Assembly (NCBI GenBank): GCA_021768625.1
Contig: JAETUM010000017.1
Coordinates: 1-49,100, forward strand
Source: Candidatus Stoquefichus sp.
GTDB lineage: Bacteria > Bacillota_I > Bacilli_A > Erysipelotrichales > Coprobacillaceae
Reading direction: 5' to 3'
Length of the DNA: 49,100 bases
Each line of letters opens with the position of its first letter. Within the stretch, counting starts at the first letter, position 1. This document shows positions 7,359-16,773 of this stretch, piece after piece. The translations under genes and the position numbers were made by a program. The notes under the pieces are model-generated. The model was not told the origin of the DNA, ran no database searches, and worked only from the letters and a program-made list of their open reading frames with translations.

Positions 7359-9020
7359 ATGAACAGTTATGAAAATTGGCAGGATTTTTATCCTCGCCCT
7401 ATGTTAAAAAGACAAAGTTTTTTTAATTTAAATGGTGAATGGTTTTTAGATAATACCTCTATTGATATTCCTTTTCCACCACAATCTACACTCTCCCACT
7501 ACAATAAAGAAGTGAATGATCATTTGACATATATTAAAGAATTTCAATTACCACAAGATTTTGTTCCTGAAAATCATCGCATTCTTTTACATTTTGGTGC
7601 TATTGATCAAATTGCACGTGTATATATTAATAATCAATATTTAGGTGAGCATATAGGTGGATATCTTCCATTTTCATTTGATATCACAGACTTTTTAAAA
7701 GATGCGGTGAATCAACTTCGTGTTGATGTTACCGATACTCTTTCGCATGTTTATCCATATGGTAAACAAAGAAAGAAAAGAGGTGGAATGTGGTATACTC
7801 CTGTATCAGGAATATGGCAAACTGTTTGGATAGAAGCTGTTCCTCAACAAGCTATTCAAAGCATAAAAATAACACCTTCTCTATCAGGTATTCATATTCA
7901 TATTGATTCTGATGCAACACAATATCATATTTCTATTCCTTTAAATGATTATATATTTGAAAAGACATACTCATCACAAGACATAGATATTGATTTGTCA
8001 AAAGAAACAGACACTTTGCACTTATGGACTCCTAAAAATCCATATCTTTATTCAATAACAATAAAAACTGAAACAGATTGTATTGAAAGCTATTTTGCTT
8101 TAAGAACTATAGAAATTAAAAATCAACAAATATGCCTTAATAATCAACCAATCTTTTTACATGGTGTTTTAGATCAAGGATATTTTGATGATGGTATTTT
8201 CTTACCAGAAAAACCTCAAGGTTTTGTTGATGACATTTTAAAAATGAAAGAATTAGGATTTAATTTTTTAAGAAAGCATATTAAAATTGAACCAGAAGTA
8301 TTTTATTACGCTTGTGATAAATATGGTATGCTTATTATGCAAGATATGGTTAATAATGGTAATTACAATTGGTTTTTAGATACTGCTTTGCCTAATAAAG
8401 GTGTTTTATATCGCCCAGATAGATTTCCTGGACAAAAGCAAAGAAAACAAGTTTTTGAAAAACATATGCTAGAAACTCTAGACCATTTATATAATCACCC
8501 ATGCATTATTTCCTATACAATCTTTAACGAAGGTTGGGGACAATTTGATGCGGATAGAATGTATAAAATTTGTAAATCTTATGATCCTACAAGATTCTAT
8601 GATGCAACATCTGGTTGGTTTCACCAAAAAGAAAGCGACGTTGACAGTCTTCATGTTTACTTTTGTACAAAAGAACTTTCAACAAAAATGGAAAAACCTC
8701 TATTTTTAAGTGAGTGTGGTGGATACACACGACCTATTCAAGACCATCTTTTTAAAAAAGATGCACATTATGGTTATGGGCAAACAGATAGTGAAGAAGC
8801 TTTAACAAATCGCATTATTGATCTTTATGAAGAAATGGTTTTATCTTCTATACCAAATGGTTTATGTGGTTGTGTCTATACACAGTTATCTGATGTTGAA
8901 GATGAAATTAATGGTCTATATACATATGATCGTCAAGTTTGTAAAGTTGATAAAAAAAGAATGCAAGACATTTCAAATAAAATCTTTGATTGTTTTAAAA
9001 AAAATCAAAAAAAGCTGTAA
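7359..9020 (+). CDS. Glycoside hydrolase family 2 (beta-galactosidase/beta-glucuronidase type)
   Basis: A 553-aa cytoplasmic glycosidase. Domains in order: N-terminal sugar-binding jelly roll (about 10-160, containing YPRPMLKRQSFFNLNGEW and GGYLPFSFDITDF), an immunoglobulin-like domain (about 165-250), then a TIM barrel (about 255-545). The catalytic acid/base is Glu391 in TIFNEGWGQFD and the likely nucleophile Glu452 in PLFLSECGGY. No signal peptide is seen, so it would act on imported oligosaccharides or glycosides. It is short for the family and lacks the C-terminal domains of large beta-galactosidases. No sugar transporter lies beside it. The exact sugar (galactose, glucuronate, mannose) cannot be assigned. 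Confidence 0.88.
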   Translation: MNSYENWQDFYPRPMLKRQSFFNLNGEWFLDNTSIDIPFPPQSTLSHYNKEVNDHLTYIKEFQLPQDFVPENHRILLHFGAIDQIARVYINNQYLGEHIGGYLPFSFDITDFLKDAVNQLRVDVTDTLSHVYPYGKQRKKRGGMWYTPVSGIWQTVWIEAVPQQAIQSIKITPSLSGIHIHIDSDATQYHISIPLNDYIFEKTYSSQDIDIDLSKETDTLHLWTPKNPYLYSITIKTETDCIESYFALRTIEIKNQQICLNNQPIFLHGVLDQGYFDDGIFLPEKPQGFVDDILKMKELGFNFLRKHIKIEPEVFYYACDKYGMLIMQDMVNNGNYNWFLDTALPNKGVLYRPDRFPGQKQRKQVFEKHMLETLDHLYNHPCIISYTIFNEGWGQFDADRMYKICKSYDPTRFYDATSGWFHQKESDVDSLHVYFCTKELSTKMEKPLFLSECGGYTRPIQDHLFKKDAHYGYGQTDSEEALTNRIIDLYEEMVLSSIPNGLCGCVYTQLSDVEDEINGLYTYDRQVCKVDKKRMQDISNKIFDCFKKNQKKL

Positions 9021-9035
9021 TTGTACAGCTTTTTC
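9007..9035. terminator. Bidirectional terminator between GH2 and CAP lipoprotein genes
   Basis: Ten-base arms (9010-9019 and 9024-9033) around an ATTG loop, with A on one side and T on the other, so it works in both directions. It covers both stop codon areas. Confidence 0.9.
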
Positions 9036-9036
9036 T

Positions 9037-9732
9037 TTAACATTTTTTTGTAAAGTGTTGGGCTATATAAAATGTAACTCTTCCTTTTGAAAGTGTTGTA
9101 TAAATACTTATGCCCACAAATTTATATTTTGTATTCTTAATCACTTTTTTATGTGTTGTACTTCCCATTAAACATTTATGAATCATGCTTGCATAGTTTT
9201 TCAAATGAGTTTGACTATAACTTGACTTTGCTGAAATCATTAAATTCGCTAAATTTTCGCCAGACGAATTTCCTTTCATATTGACTTTTGCAGCAGTTAA
9301 AGTCGTAGACCATGACTTTTTATTTGGACGTGTATGTGAAAATTTCTTTTTCAATTCTTTGGCTCTCACTAATGATGATGATTCTAACTTTTTATGACTA
9401 GAAACCTTTGTAGAACGTTCTTCATTAATTAATCTTACTAGCTCCTTTTCAACAGTTTCACATTCTTTTGCTGTCAAATTTCTAGCTTTTGTATTTTTAC
9501 TCCCAAAAGTTGCCTTATTAACAAGAACATCACCCTTGATTGTTTCATCTATTTCACCATTTTTAAGTGCTTCTTCATCTTCATCTGTTACAGCATCAAT
9601 AATTGTAACTGCACCCTCCTCTGTGTTTTGATTAACTTGTGGAACTTCCTTCTTTTCCTCATTTGAGCATCCAGTTAGTAAGAAACTCATACTTAAACAT
9701 ATAATACTTATCTTTTTAAGCAATTTTTCCAT
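9037..9732 (-). CDS. CAP-domain (SCP/PR1-type) lipoprotein
   Basis: A 231-aa secreted lipoprotein. The start at 9732 gives a lipoprotein signal (ICLSMSFLLTGC) and has a GGAGGAG site. An acidic linker follows, then a CAP domain over about residues 90-231: LVRLINEERS, RAKELKKKFSHTRPN, SGENLANLM, HKKVIKNTKYKFVGISIY and FYIAQHF match the family pattern. Bacterial CAP proteins are extracellular, often in wall or spore contexts, with unclear activity. It is the last gene of the ECF sigma operon, 13 bases after the protease gene, so it is likely part of the same envelope response. Confidence 0.82.
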   Translation of the reverse strand: MEKLLKKISIICLSMSFLLTGCSNEEKKEVPQVNQNTEEGAVTIIDAVTDEDEEALKNGEIDETIKGDVLVNKATFGSKNTKARNLTAKECETVEKELVRLINEERSTKVSSHKKLESSSLVRAKELKKKFSHTRPNKKSWSTTLTAAKVNMKGNSSGENLANLMISAKSSYSQTHLKNYASMIHKCLMGSTTHKKVIKNTKYKFVGISIYTTLSKGRVTFYIAQHFTKKC

Positions 9733-9745
9733 ACTCTCCTCCAAA

Positions 9746-11683
9746 TTATTGAGAACTAAATTTCTGTATATCAGAACCAGATACATTACCATAAATATCT
9801 TGTACCATTAAAGTTGTATAAAAATCTCCTTTAGAAATATCCATGAACTTAAATTCAAATTTTTCTTGTGGATTAACAGAAATAGCTTGTAATGTCCCTG
9901 TTGATTTCCATTCCCTAAATGGTTTAGGTTTATGATTTTTATCATACTGTACTTGCATAATTGTTGATAAAAATTGAATTTCTTGATAATCATTAATATC
10001 TATATAATTTTTAGCAGCCAAATTACTCTTTAAATTATCTGCTGGAACAACTCCAGCTAATCTAACATCTAATGTTTGTCTATTAACATGTAAAATAAAG
10101 TATGAGCGTATTACTTTGAAATTCTTAAATCCATCTTCATAATGGAACATGATAGCTGGTATTTGATAACGAATATATTCAGGACTAGAATCTATTCCTA
10201 TTAATGTTGTAACAATCTGTTCATCACCTGAACATATTGTCATAACTTTATTATTATAATTAGCAGTTAAAGTTGTATCCGTTAAAGTTAAATCAGTATC
10301 CCAATAAACTGGCATATAAGCATCTTTCATATCATCGACTTTCTGTAAAATCGCATATTTCCCTCTAGCATAATTCTTTGCTTCCTCTTTTGATAACTCA
10401 ACTGATATTTTTTCAGATTTTTCATTCTTTTCAGCTAATACTTTTGCATTTTCTAAAGCTTGATTTTCACTTTTATTTCCTTCAACAATAATACTAGAAA
10501 AGTTCAATAAATAACGATAGTATTCATCTGCAAATTCAAATCGTTGATATTCTTCTAAATAATCAGATACATGAGATATATTTTCATATGGATAATAGAC
10601 AGAAACACCACTCGCATTATCTACATTTCCATCCTCATAAACAATCATTTCATTTAAACTATTCTTTAATGTTTTGGATTCATCTGGATAATCACTTTCT
10701 AATTCATTAACTAAAGCTCCTAAATCGACTAAATCATAATCATAACTTGAACTTTTTCCGAAAGATTTTACATCACTTCTTGATGTTGATAGAGAAGCAA
10801 ACATACTGTTATCAACACTTTCCTCTGTTAAAGATGTATCTATTTTTTCAAATAAGTGATTCATACCTTTTTCAACATCATCCATCTTATTAAGATCTAT
10901 ACATGATAAAGTTGTATCTAGGTAAACATTTTGTTCTTTAGAAATTTGATCATAGAAATCTACATAATGATCTATAATAGCTTTAGCCAAACTCTCTCCA
11001 TCTATTTTATTATCAACATCTTTTAAGAAACTATAATCCCATCCATACCCAGGAATTGTTTCTTGAGAAGCTATCATATAATTAGCATGATCTTTTAAAA
11101 CATATCCTGTTTCCACACAAGACATTAAACATGCATCAAATCCAATCACTTCTAATTTGTTGTCTTTTGTAAAAGGACTATCTTCTAAAGCTGCTTTAAT
11201 ATCTGTTAACTTTAAAGTTGTTTCATATAGCTCATCATACCCATAACCAAGAATAGAACCTCCACCATGATCCCATAAAATTAAATCATAGCTATCTGTT
11301 TTATAATTCTCATATCCATAATTCAAAAACTCAGATAATGTATCAGGATCACACATATCATCTTTTTGATGATTGATTTCCTTTAATTTATAATTTTCAT
11401 CAAGCTCATAAAGTCCTCCATCCTCATGAATTTCATCACTTTGCCATGATAAAGAACCACCTAACTTGAAAACAATCTTTGTCTTATCTAAATCAACCCC
11501 ACTTTTTTCAATAGCATCAATATTAAAAGACCCAAATCCATACTGCCCCTCTAAATCACTCCCAATCATATAAATCATGATTGTTTTTGTTCCTGCAGTC
11601 CCCTGTGGCTTTGAACAACCATTGAGCACTATAACCATTGCTAAACTCACATAAATAAATAATAACTTTTTTAACTTTCTCAT
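9746..11683 (-). CDS. Clostripain-family (C11) cysteine protease lipoprotein
   Basis: A 645-aa lipoprotein; the lipobox is VLNGC (Cys23). The C11/caspase-like catalytic domain spans about 32-400, with His139 in LILWDHGGGS and the nucleophile Cys185 in VIGFDACLMS, the two family signatures. The C-terminal half (about 420-645) is a beta-rich extension, perhaps for substrate binding. C11 enzymes generally cut after Arg or Lys and mature by self-cleavage. It sits outside the membrane. It is the third gene of the ECF sigma operon, before a CAP lipoprotein, which suggests a role in envelope stress or in processing surface proteins; this is inference. Confidence 0.88.
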   Translation of the reverse strand: MRKLKKLLFIYVSLAMVIVLNGCSKPQGTAGTKTIMIYMIGSDLEGQYGFGSFNIDAIEKSGVDLDKTKIVFKLGGSLSWQSDEIHEDGGLYELDENYKLKEINHQKDDMCDPDTLSEFLNYGYENYKTDSYDLILWDHGGGSILGYGYDELYETTLKLTDIKAALEDSPFTKDNKLEVIGFDACLMSCVETGYVLKDHANYMIASQETIPGYGWDYSFLKDVDNKIDGESLAKAIIDHYVDFYDQISKEQNVYLDTTLSCIDLNKMDDVEKGMNHLFEKIDTSLTEESVDNSMFASLSTSRSDVKSFGKSSSYDYDLVDLGALVNELESDYPDESKTLKNSLNEMIVYEDGNVDNASGVSVYYPYENISHVSDYLEEYQRFEFADEYYRYLLNFSSIIVEGNKSENQALENAKVLAEKNEKSEKISVELSKEEAKNYARGKYAILQKVDDMKDAYMPVYWDTDLTLTDTTLTANYNNKVMTICSGDEQIVTTLIGIDSSPEYIRYQIPAIMFHYEDGFKNFKVIRSYFILHVNRQTLDVRLAGVVPADNLKSNLAAKNYIDINDYQEIQFLSTIMQVQYDKNHKPKPFREWKSTGTLQAISVNPQEKFEFKFMDISKGDFYTTLMVQDIYGNVSGSDIQKFSSQ

Positions 11684-11738
11684 AATTTCCCTCTATATAC
11701 TTTCCTCTATTCAAAATTTATTTAACACTATCAATTAT

Positions 11739-12416
11739 TTAACCTTTTTCAATAATAGATAAAACCATCAATTTCATTTCCTCATAAGACAGATTCTTAG
11801 AAATAATCTTTAATCTTACATCGTGATAAAGACATTCAACATAATAACAATGATCCTTATTTTCACCAATGACTAATTCAATACCTTTTATTTTTGATTT
11901 TTCTTCTTGTTTATAAAATGAACTCATTTTTAAATTCGCATTCTTTTTTTCTAATTGAATATCAACCCTTCTACTTTTGTCTTTACTTATATAAGTTATT
12001 TTATTAGTATCTGCATAAATTTCACCATTTTTCTTATATATTCCATACCTCTTTTCTTGTTCTTTTAAATCATCTGGTATTTTCATATTAAATGATATTT
12101 GATAATAATCTTCTAATTGTTGTTTATCCATCTTTGTAAAGTCTTCATTATGCAAATCTGTTGTTAAATCTTTATCCAAAATAACATCAATTTTATGAAT
12201 AATTATTTTTTCTTCTTTTATATTTTTATCCACAACAAGATTTTCATCTTTTAAAGAAGGTGTATGTACTATTTGAAAATTCCATATCTCTATTCCTAAA
12301 AAAATCATTAAACATCCCAACAAACATATACCATACTTTTTCCTACGTTTTCTTTTAACAATATATTCATCTCTACGACGAAAGACATCTTGAGCCATTT
12401 GATTATAATTCTTCAT
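11739..12416 (-). CDS. Probable anti-sigma factor (single membrane span)
   Basis: A 225-aa protein with a short charged cytoplasmic N-terminus (about 1-33, rich in Arg/Lys), one membrane span (YGICLLGCLMIFLGIEIW) and an extracellular domain of about 170 residues. This is the usual layout of anti-sigma factors paired with ECF sigma factors. The outer part ends in a fold like clostridial DUF4367 (GIYKKNGEIYADTNKITYIS, then GIELVIGENKDHCYYVE). No zinc-type anti-sigma motif is visible. The start at 12416 follows an AAGGAGG site and lies 14 bases inside the end of the sigma gene, so translation is coupled. The function is inferred mainly from position. Confidence 0.7.
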   Translation of the reverse strand: MKNYNQMAQDVFRRRDEYIVKRKRRKKYGICLLGCLMIFLGIEIWNFQIVHTPSLKDENLVVDKNIKEEKIIIHKIDVILDKDLTTDLHNEDFTKMDKQQLEDYYQISFNMKIPDDLKEQEKRYGIYKKNGEIYADTNKITYISKDKSRRVDIQLEKKNANLKMSSFYKQEEKSKIKGIELVIGENKDHCYYVECLYHDVRLKIISKNLSYEEMKLMVLSIIEKG

Positions 12417-12957
12417 ACACAAAGCCCTCCTTATCAAGTTCTGATTTAAGAGCCAGTCTTGCTCGATATACTAAAGTTTCAATATTATGTACAGATTTTT
12501 TCATAACAACAGCAACTTCTTTATTACTAAAATTCTCAAAGTAAGTTAGCCATAAAACTTGTCTATATTCAGGTTTTAACTGCATAAGTGCTTTATGAAC
12601 AATAATTTTTCTTTCCTCTTTAATATATGATTGTTCTAGACTTTCTTCATCTTGTGTTAATTTTTGATAATCATCTAAAGATAAAGTTTGATGATAATGA
12701 CGCCTTAAATAGTCAATAGCAACATTTCTTCCAATAGCGTATAACCATGTTTTAAAAGAAGATTTCCCAGAGAAGACAGGCTTCTTTATAACTATTTTTA
12801 CAAAAGTATCTTCTGTTAATTCTTCAGCTATATGAATATTATCCACGAAACCATTAATATAAAAGATAAGACCATCTTTATATTCCTTAATGATTTCAAC
12901 AAAACCGTTATCATCACCATCAAGAAAACGGCGGTAACTATTTGCACCGTTATCCAT
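12403..12957 (-). CDS. ECF-type RNA polymerase sigma factor
   Basis: A 184-aa sigma-70 family member with only regions 2 and 4. Region 2 lies at about 10-90 (AEELTEDTFVKI, then FKTWLYAIGRNVAIDYLRRH), and region 4 at about 125-175 (LKPEYRQVLWLTYFENFSNKEVA, then NIETLVYRARLALK). The start at 12957 follows an AAAGGAG site; a longer frame upstream to 13050 has no such site. Next come the anti-sigma candidate, the C11 protease and the CAP lipoprotein, all in one direction. It probably drives its own operon, since an ECF-like promoter precedes it. Confidence 0.92.
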   Translation of the reverse strand: MDNGANSYRRFLDGDDNGFVEIIKEYKDGLIFYINGFVDNIHIAEELTEDTFVKIVIKKPVFSGKSSFKTWLYAIGRNVAIDYLRRHYHQTLSLDDYQKLTQDEESLEQSYIKEERKIIVHKALMQLKPEYRQVLWLTYFENFSNKEVAVVMKKSVHNIETLVYRARLALKSELDKEGFVYEEL

Positions 12958-13000
12958 GAGATTACTCCTTTCTAAAAGGAATTTTGTATCCTTCTTTTTA

Positions 13001-13028
13001 TTAGACGAGTGAAATATTAAAAACCTCA
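13001..13028 (-). promoter_or_regulatory. Possible autoregulatory ECF promoter
   Basis: On the minus strand TGAGGTTTTT (its first six bases at 13023-13028) is followed 15 bases later by CGTCTAA (13001-13007). Firmicute ECF promoters of the SigM/SigV/SigW group typically pair a TGAAAC-like -35 with a CGTC or CGTA -10. The -10 fits well; the -35 is a partial match. Confidence 0.45.
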
Positions 13029-13144
13029 CACTTTTTTTGAAATTTATCATTATATTTTTATTATATCAATTACATACACTTTCTCCAATCTATTTATCAC
13101 ATATTTTTTTCTTTAACATATATTAATAACGAAAGGAAGATATT

Positions 13145-13714
13145 ATGGATACTCAACTTAGTCATGTGACTCAACAATATCTCAATGAATTTTATCAAAT
13201 ATTAGACACAATGATACAAAGAATGACAAATGTAGATATCACTACTAGCATCTCACGTAACTTTATATTACAAATGATTCCTCATCACGAAGCTGCTATA
13301 GAAATGTCTCGTAACCTACTACAATATACAACAAATATAGAACTTCAAAACATTGCATTAAATATTATTACTAGTCAAAATCAAAGTATAGAAGCAATGT
13401 TAAGAGCTCTTGATAGATGTTCAACCATTGTCAATCAAAACACTGATATTGTCAATTATCAAAGAGCATATAATTCCATTATTGAAGAAATGTTTAATAA
13501 TATGGCCAATGCACCTATAAGTAATAACATTGATATCAACTTTATAAATGAAATGATTCCTCATCATATTGGTGCTGTTAGTATGGCTAGAAATGCTTTA
13601 CGCTTTGACTTGTGTACCGAACTTATACCAATACTCAATGAGATTATTCGTTCACAATCTATAGAAGTACAACAAATGCGAGTACTTCTTGCAACTCTAG
13701 AAAACCAAACTTAA
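13145..13714 (+). CDS. DUF305 protein with two repeated domains
   Basis: A 189-aa protein made of two tandem copies of a four-helix, ferritin-like half. Each has the DUF305 hallmark: FILQMIPHHEAAIEMSRN (about residues 40-57) and FINEMIPHHIGAVSMARN (about 135-152). Family members have His-His pairs thought to bind metals, and are often linked to copper. There is no signal peptide or lipobox, so this one is probably cytoplasmic or surface-associated by another route. An AAAGGAAG site precedes the ATG. It is a single gene divergent from the ECF operon, with its own terminator. The cellular role is not known. Confidence 0.85.
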   Translation: MDTQLSHVTQQYLNEFYQILDTMIQRMTNVDITTSISRNFILQMIPHHEAAIEMSRNLLQYTTNIELQNIALNIITSQNQSIEAMLRALDRCSTIVNQNTDIVNYQRAYNSIIEEMFNNMANAPISNNIDINFINEMIPHHIGAVSMARNALRFDLCTELIPILNEIIRSQSIEVQQMRVLLATLENQT

Positions 13715-13737
13715 AAATCCTTATAGGATTTTTTTTG
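13713..13737 (+). terminator. Terminator of the DUF305 gene
   Basis: Arms AAAAATCCT/AGGATTTTT around a three-base loop, running into eight T in total. Confidence 0.85.
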
Positions 13738-13857
13738 TCTATTTCATACAAAATGTCACAAAGATGCATATTTTCTTTGTGATTAAAATCGTAAATATTG
13801 ACTTTTCAAAGAAAAGCCAATAGAATATTACTATTAATAGAAAAAGGGGATTATATT

Positions 13858-15300
13858 ATGGATAAAGAAGTTCAAAAATCTCAACAAATACATCTTAAAA
13901 CAAAATACAAAATTATTTTTATCGCTATTATAGCATGTCTTCTTATGATTTATTTTATAGGATTTTTCTATTTTAATGGTAAATTCTTAAGTCATACAAC
14001 GATTAATAATATTGATGTGTCCCAACTATCTATCAATCAAGTACATAAAGTATTAAGCGATAAGATTCAAAATCATTCTCTTAATCTTACTTTCATAGAT
14101 AAAGAGAAAGAAACACTTTCTATTGCTGATTGTGGTATCCAATATAATGAAAAAAATCATTTGAATGACATCTATCATCAACAAAATCATTGGTTATGGT
14201 TTATGAGTTTCTTTCAATCAGAAAACTTAGTGTTAGATGATATTGTAACAGTAGACAATCAAAAACTAACTACCTCTATTCAATCGCTAAAACATTTAGA
14301 AACTGATAAACAAGTTGCTCCAGTGAATGCTAAAATTGTTTACAAAGATACAAAGTTTTCTATTAATAAAGAAAAAATTGGTTCAACAATTGATAAAGAT
14401 AAACTAAAAGAAGTAATTATATCTGCATTTTCTCATGGAAAATCAGAAGTTAACGTTTTCAACGAAAATGGTTATGTATTACCAGAAATCACATCCAAAG
14501 ATAAGAAGCTTAATAATTTATTAGAAGCTTCAAAAAAGCATGCTAATGCTTCTATTACATATCAAACAATATCTGGTGATGTTGTCTTAGATGGTAATAC
14601 AATTATGAGTTGGCTTTCTATTGACGAAAGTGGTCAATACTATCGTGATGAGAAAACATTTAAAGAAAATGCAACGAAATTTGTTAAAGGGTTAGCTAAA
14701 AAGATTAATAACATTGGTACATCTAAAACATTTACAGTAGCTAATGGCCGTCAAGTGACTGTTACTGGTGGGAATTATGGCTTAAAACTAAAACAATCAG
14801 AGGAAGTTGAAGGTTTATTAAAAGATATTTCTTCTTCTAAACATGGTATAAGAAAACCTGTAACAAGTGGTGTTCAAGCTTCTTATAGCAATAATGGTTT
14901 AGGAGATACATATGCAGAAGTTGACTTAACGAAACAACATATATACTTTGTTAAAAATGGGAAAGTTATTTTAGAATCAGATTGTGTAACAGGAAAACAC
15001 ACTGATCCTGAAAGAAGAACACCTGCAGGAACTTATTACCTTTACTTTAAACAACGTGATCGTGTTTTAAGAGGAACAAGACTTCCTAATGGAGAATGGC
15101 CTTATGAAACACCTGTTTCCTATTGGATGGCTTTTAATGTTGGTATAGGATTTCATGACGCTTCATGGCGTCATGGAAAATTTGGGGGTAATATCTATAT
15201 CAATAATGGTTCTCATGGTTGTGTTAATTTGCCACCCAATGTTGCTAAAAAATTGTATGAAAATATAACAACAAAAACACCTGTTGTTGTTCATTATTAA
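13858..15300 (+). CDS. L,D-transpeptidase (YkuD) with membrane anchor
   Basis: A 480-aa enzyme that makes 3-3 peptidoglycan cross-links or attaches proteins to the wall. Residues about 18-45 form a membrane anchor (YKIIFIAIIACLLMIYFIGF). Two PG-binding-4-like regions follow (about 55-330). The catalytic YkuD domain is at the C-terminus, with the His of GFHDASWR and nucleophile Cys455 in NGSHGCVNLP, the classical HX(n)SHGCVN signature. The start ATG at 13858 is chosen because of its AAGGGG site; a TTG at 13798 is in frame but has none. Expected to act outside the cell membrane. Monocistronic. Confidence 0.93.
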   Translation: MDKEVQKSQQIHLKTKYKIIFIAIIACLLMIYFIGFFYFNGKFLSHTTINNIDVSQLSINQVHKVLSDKIQNHSLNLTFIDKEKETLSIADCGIQYNEKNHLNDIYHQQNHWLWFMSFFQSENLVLDDIVTVDNQKLTTSIQSLKHLETDKQVAPVNAKIVYKDTKFSINKEKIGSTIDKDKLKEVIISAFSHGKSEVNVFNENGYVLPEITSKDKKLNNLLEASKKHANASITYQTISGDVVLDGNTIMSWLSIDESGQYYRDEKTFKENATKFVKGLAKKINNIGTSKTFTVANGRQVTVTGGNYGLKLKQSEEVEGLLKDISSSKHGIRKPVTSGVQASYSNNGLGDTYAEVDLTKQHIYFVKNGKVILESDCVTGKHTDPERRTPAGTYYLYFKQRDRVLRGTRLPNGEWPYETPVSYWMAFNVGIGFHDASWRHGKFGGNIYINNGSHGCVNLPPNVAKKLYENITTKTPVVVHY

Positions 15301-15327
15301 AGGGTTTGACTAAGCAAACCCTTTTTT
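15299..15327. terminator. Bidirectional terminator between L,D-transpeptidase and M18 genes
   Basis: Arms AAAGGGTTTG and CAAACCCTTT around a six-base loop, flanked by A and T runs. Confidence 0.9.
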
Positions 15328-16644
15328 CTATTCTATCTCTAATGTATGATCATCTGTTTCTTGAAGATGTGAATTATAAAATTCTTCTATAACTTTTATC
15401 ATATAATAAGTATCTTTCATTCCAGCAGTCTCATATGAAGAATGCATGGCTAATTGAGCAAGTCCAATATCTACACTATTTAAAGATACTTGTGACATAG
15501 CAATATTTCCTAAAGTTCCCCCACCAGCTTCATCTGAACGATTTGCAAAAAATTGAACTGGAACTTCTGCTTTTTGACATAACTCTTTAAAAACAGCAAT
15601 ACTCACTGCATCACTCGTATATCTTTGACCAGCATGTGATTTCACAACAATTCCTTCATTCATATAAACACAGTTTTTAATATCTGTTTTTTCAGGATGA
15701 TTAGGATGAACTGCATGAGCATTATCAGCACTTAGCATAAAACTTGAAGCTAGGGCACGATAGTAATCTTCTTCGTTCTTATTTAATGACATATTGATTC
15801 TCTTTAGAACATCATATAAAAATGTAGATGCTGCTCCCTGTTTAGATTGTGAACCAACTTCTTCATTATCAAAACAAGCCATAACATTAATACTCTTCTC
15901 ATTATATCCACTCAACAAACCTTTTAATGAAGCAAAGCCACATTGTAAGTCATCTAAATGTTGAGAAGAAACAAATTCATTATTTGCTCCCCAAATAGAT
16001 GGTGCTGTTCTATTATAAAGATACAAGTCACTTCCATATATATCCTTGACTGCAACATTTAATTCATCAGCAATTAGCTTTTTAAAATCTCCAGATTTTG
16101 AATCATCTCCGCCAAATAATGGTAACATATCTACTTGCATATTATATGCATAACCATTATTAACAGCTCGATTCATATGTATAGCAATATTTGGAATCAA
16201 AAGTAAATCTCTATCTATCTTTAATAATTTTGTAACAAAACGATTGTCTTGCTTAACAACAACACGCCCCGCTATAGATAGTGGACGATCGAACCATGTT
16301 GCACATAACATTCCACCATATCCCTCTGTATTTAATTGTGTGTACTTTCCACGCACTTCAATTTCAGCATTTTCTTTTATTTTAAATGTTGGGCAATCAC
16401 TATGACTTGCGACAATATTAAATCCATAATGGTCCAATTTTGTTCCTACATGAAAAGCAATAAGACTCGACTGATTTCTTGTCACAAAATATTTACCACC
16501 TAATTCAATATTCCAATGACTACCTTCTAATAATTCTTTATATCCATCATTAATTAATTCTTCCTTTATACTTTCAACAGCATGAAAAGCTGTTGGACTC
16601 TTTTGTAAAAAATCTAGCATTTCTTGAGAAATTTCTTTATACAT
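15328..16644 (-). CDS. apeB: M18 family aminopeptidase (aspartyl aminopeptidase type)
   Basis: A 438-aa cytosolic dizinc aminopeptidase that removes N-terminal residues, usually acidic ones, from peptides. Signatures in order: SPTAFHAVES near the start; ASHSDCPTFKIKEN, the first metal ligand region; SSQHLDDLQCGF, the bridging Asp; FDNEEVGS, the catalytic Glu pair; ADNAHAVHPNHPEKTD; and GLAQLAMHSSYE, the last ligand His. Length is normal. The ATG at 16644 is preferred over the TTG just before it for spacing to AAGGAGG. Single gene, divergent from the ABC-F gene. It would help use of peptides as nitrogen source. Confidence 0.93.
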   Translation of the reverse strand: MYKEISQEMLDFLQKSPTAFHAVESIKEELINDGYKELLEGSHWNIELGGKYFVTRNQSSLIAFHVGTKLDHYGFNIVASHSDCPTFKIKENAEIEVRGKYTQLNTEGYGGMLCATWFDRPLSIAGRVVVKQDNRFVTKLLKIDRDLLLIPNIAIHMNRAVNNGYAYNMQVDMLPLFGGDDSKSGDFKKLIADELNVAVKDIYGSDLYLYNRTAPSIWGANNEFVSSQHLDDLQCGFASLKGLLSGYNEKSINVMACFDNEEVGSQSKQGAASTFLYDVLKRINMSLNKNEEDYYRALASSFMLSADNAHAVHPNHPEKTDIKNCVYMNEGIVVKSHAGQRYTSDAVSIAVFKELCQKAEVPVQFFANRSDEAGGGTLGNIAMSQVSLNSVDIGLAQLAMHSSYETAGMKDTYYMIKVIEEFYNSHLQETDDHTLEIE

Positions 16645-16773
16645 CAATATGTCCTCCTTACTTCTTGTCTATTATATCATAATTCTTCTATTCTCTAAAA
16701 GTACAAAATATATCATCTTATATTTACAAAAATAAATCCCATGATAAAATAAATAAAACAAGGAGAATAGATT

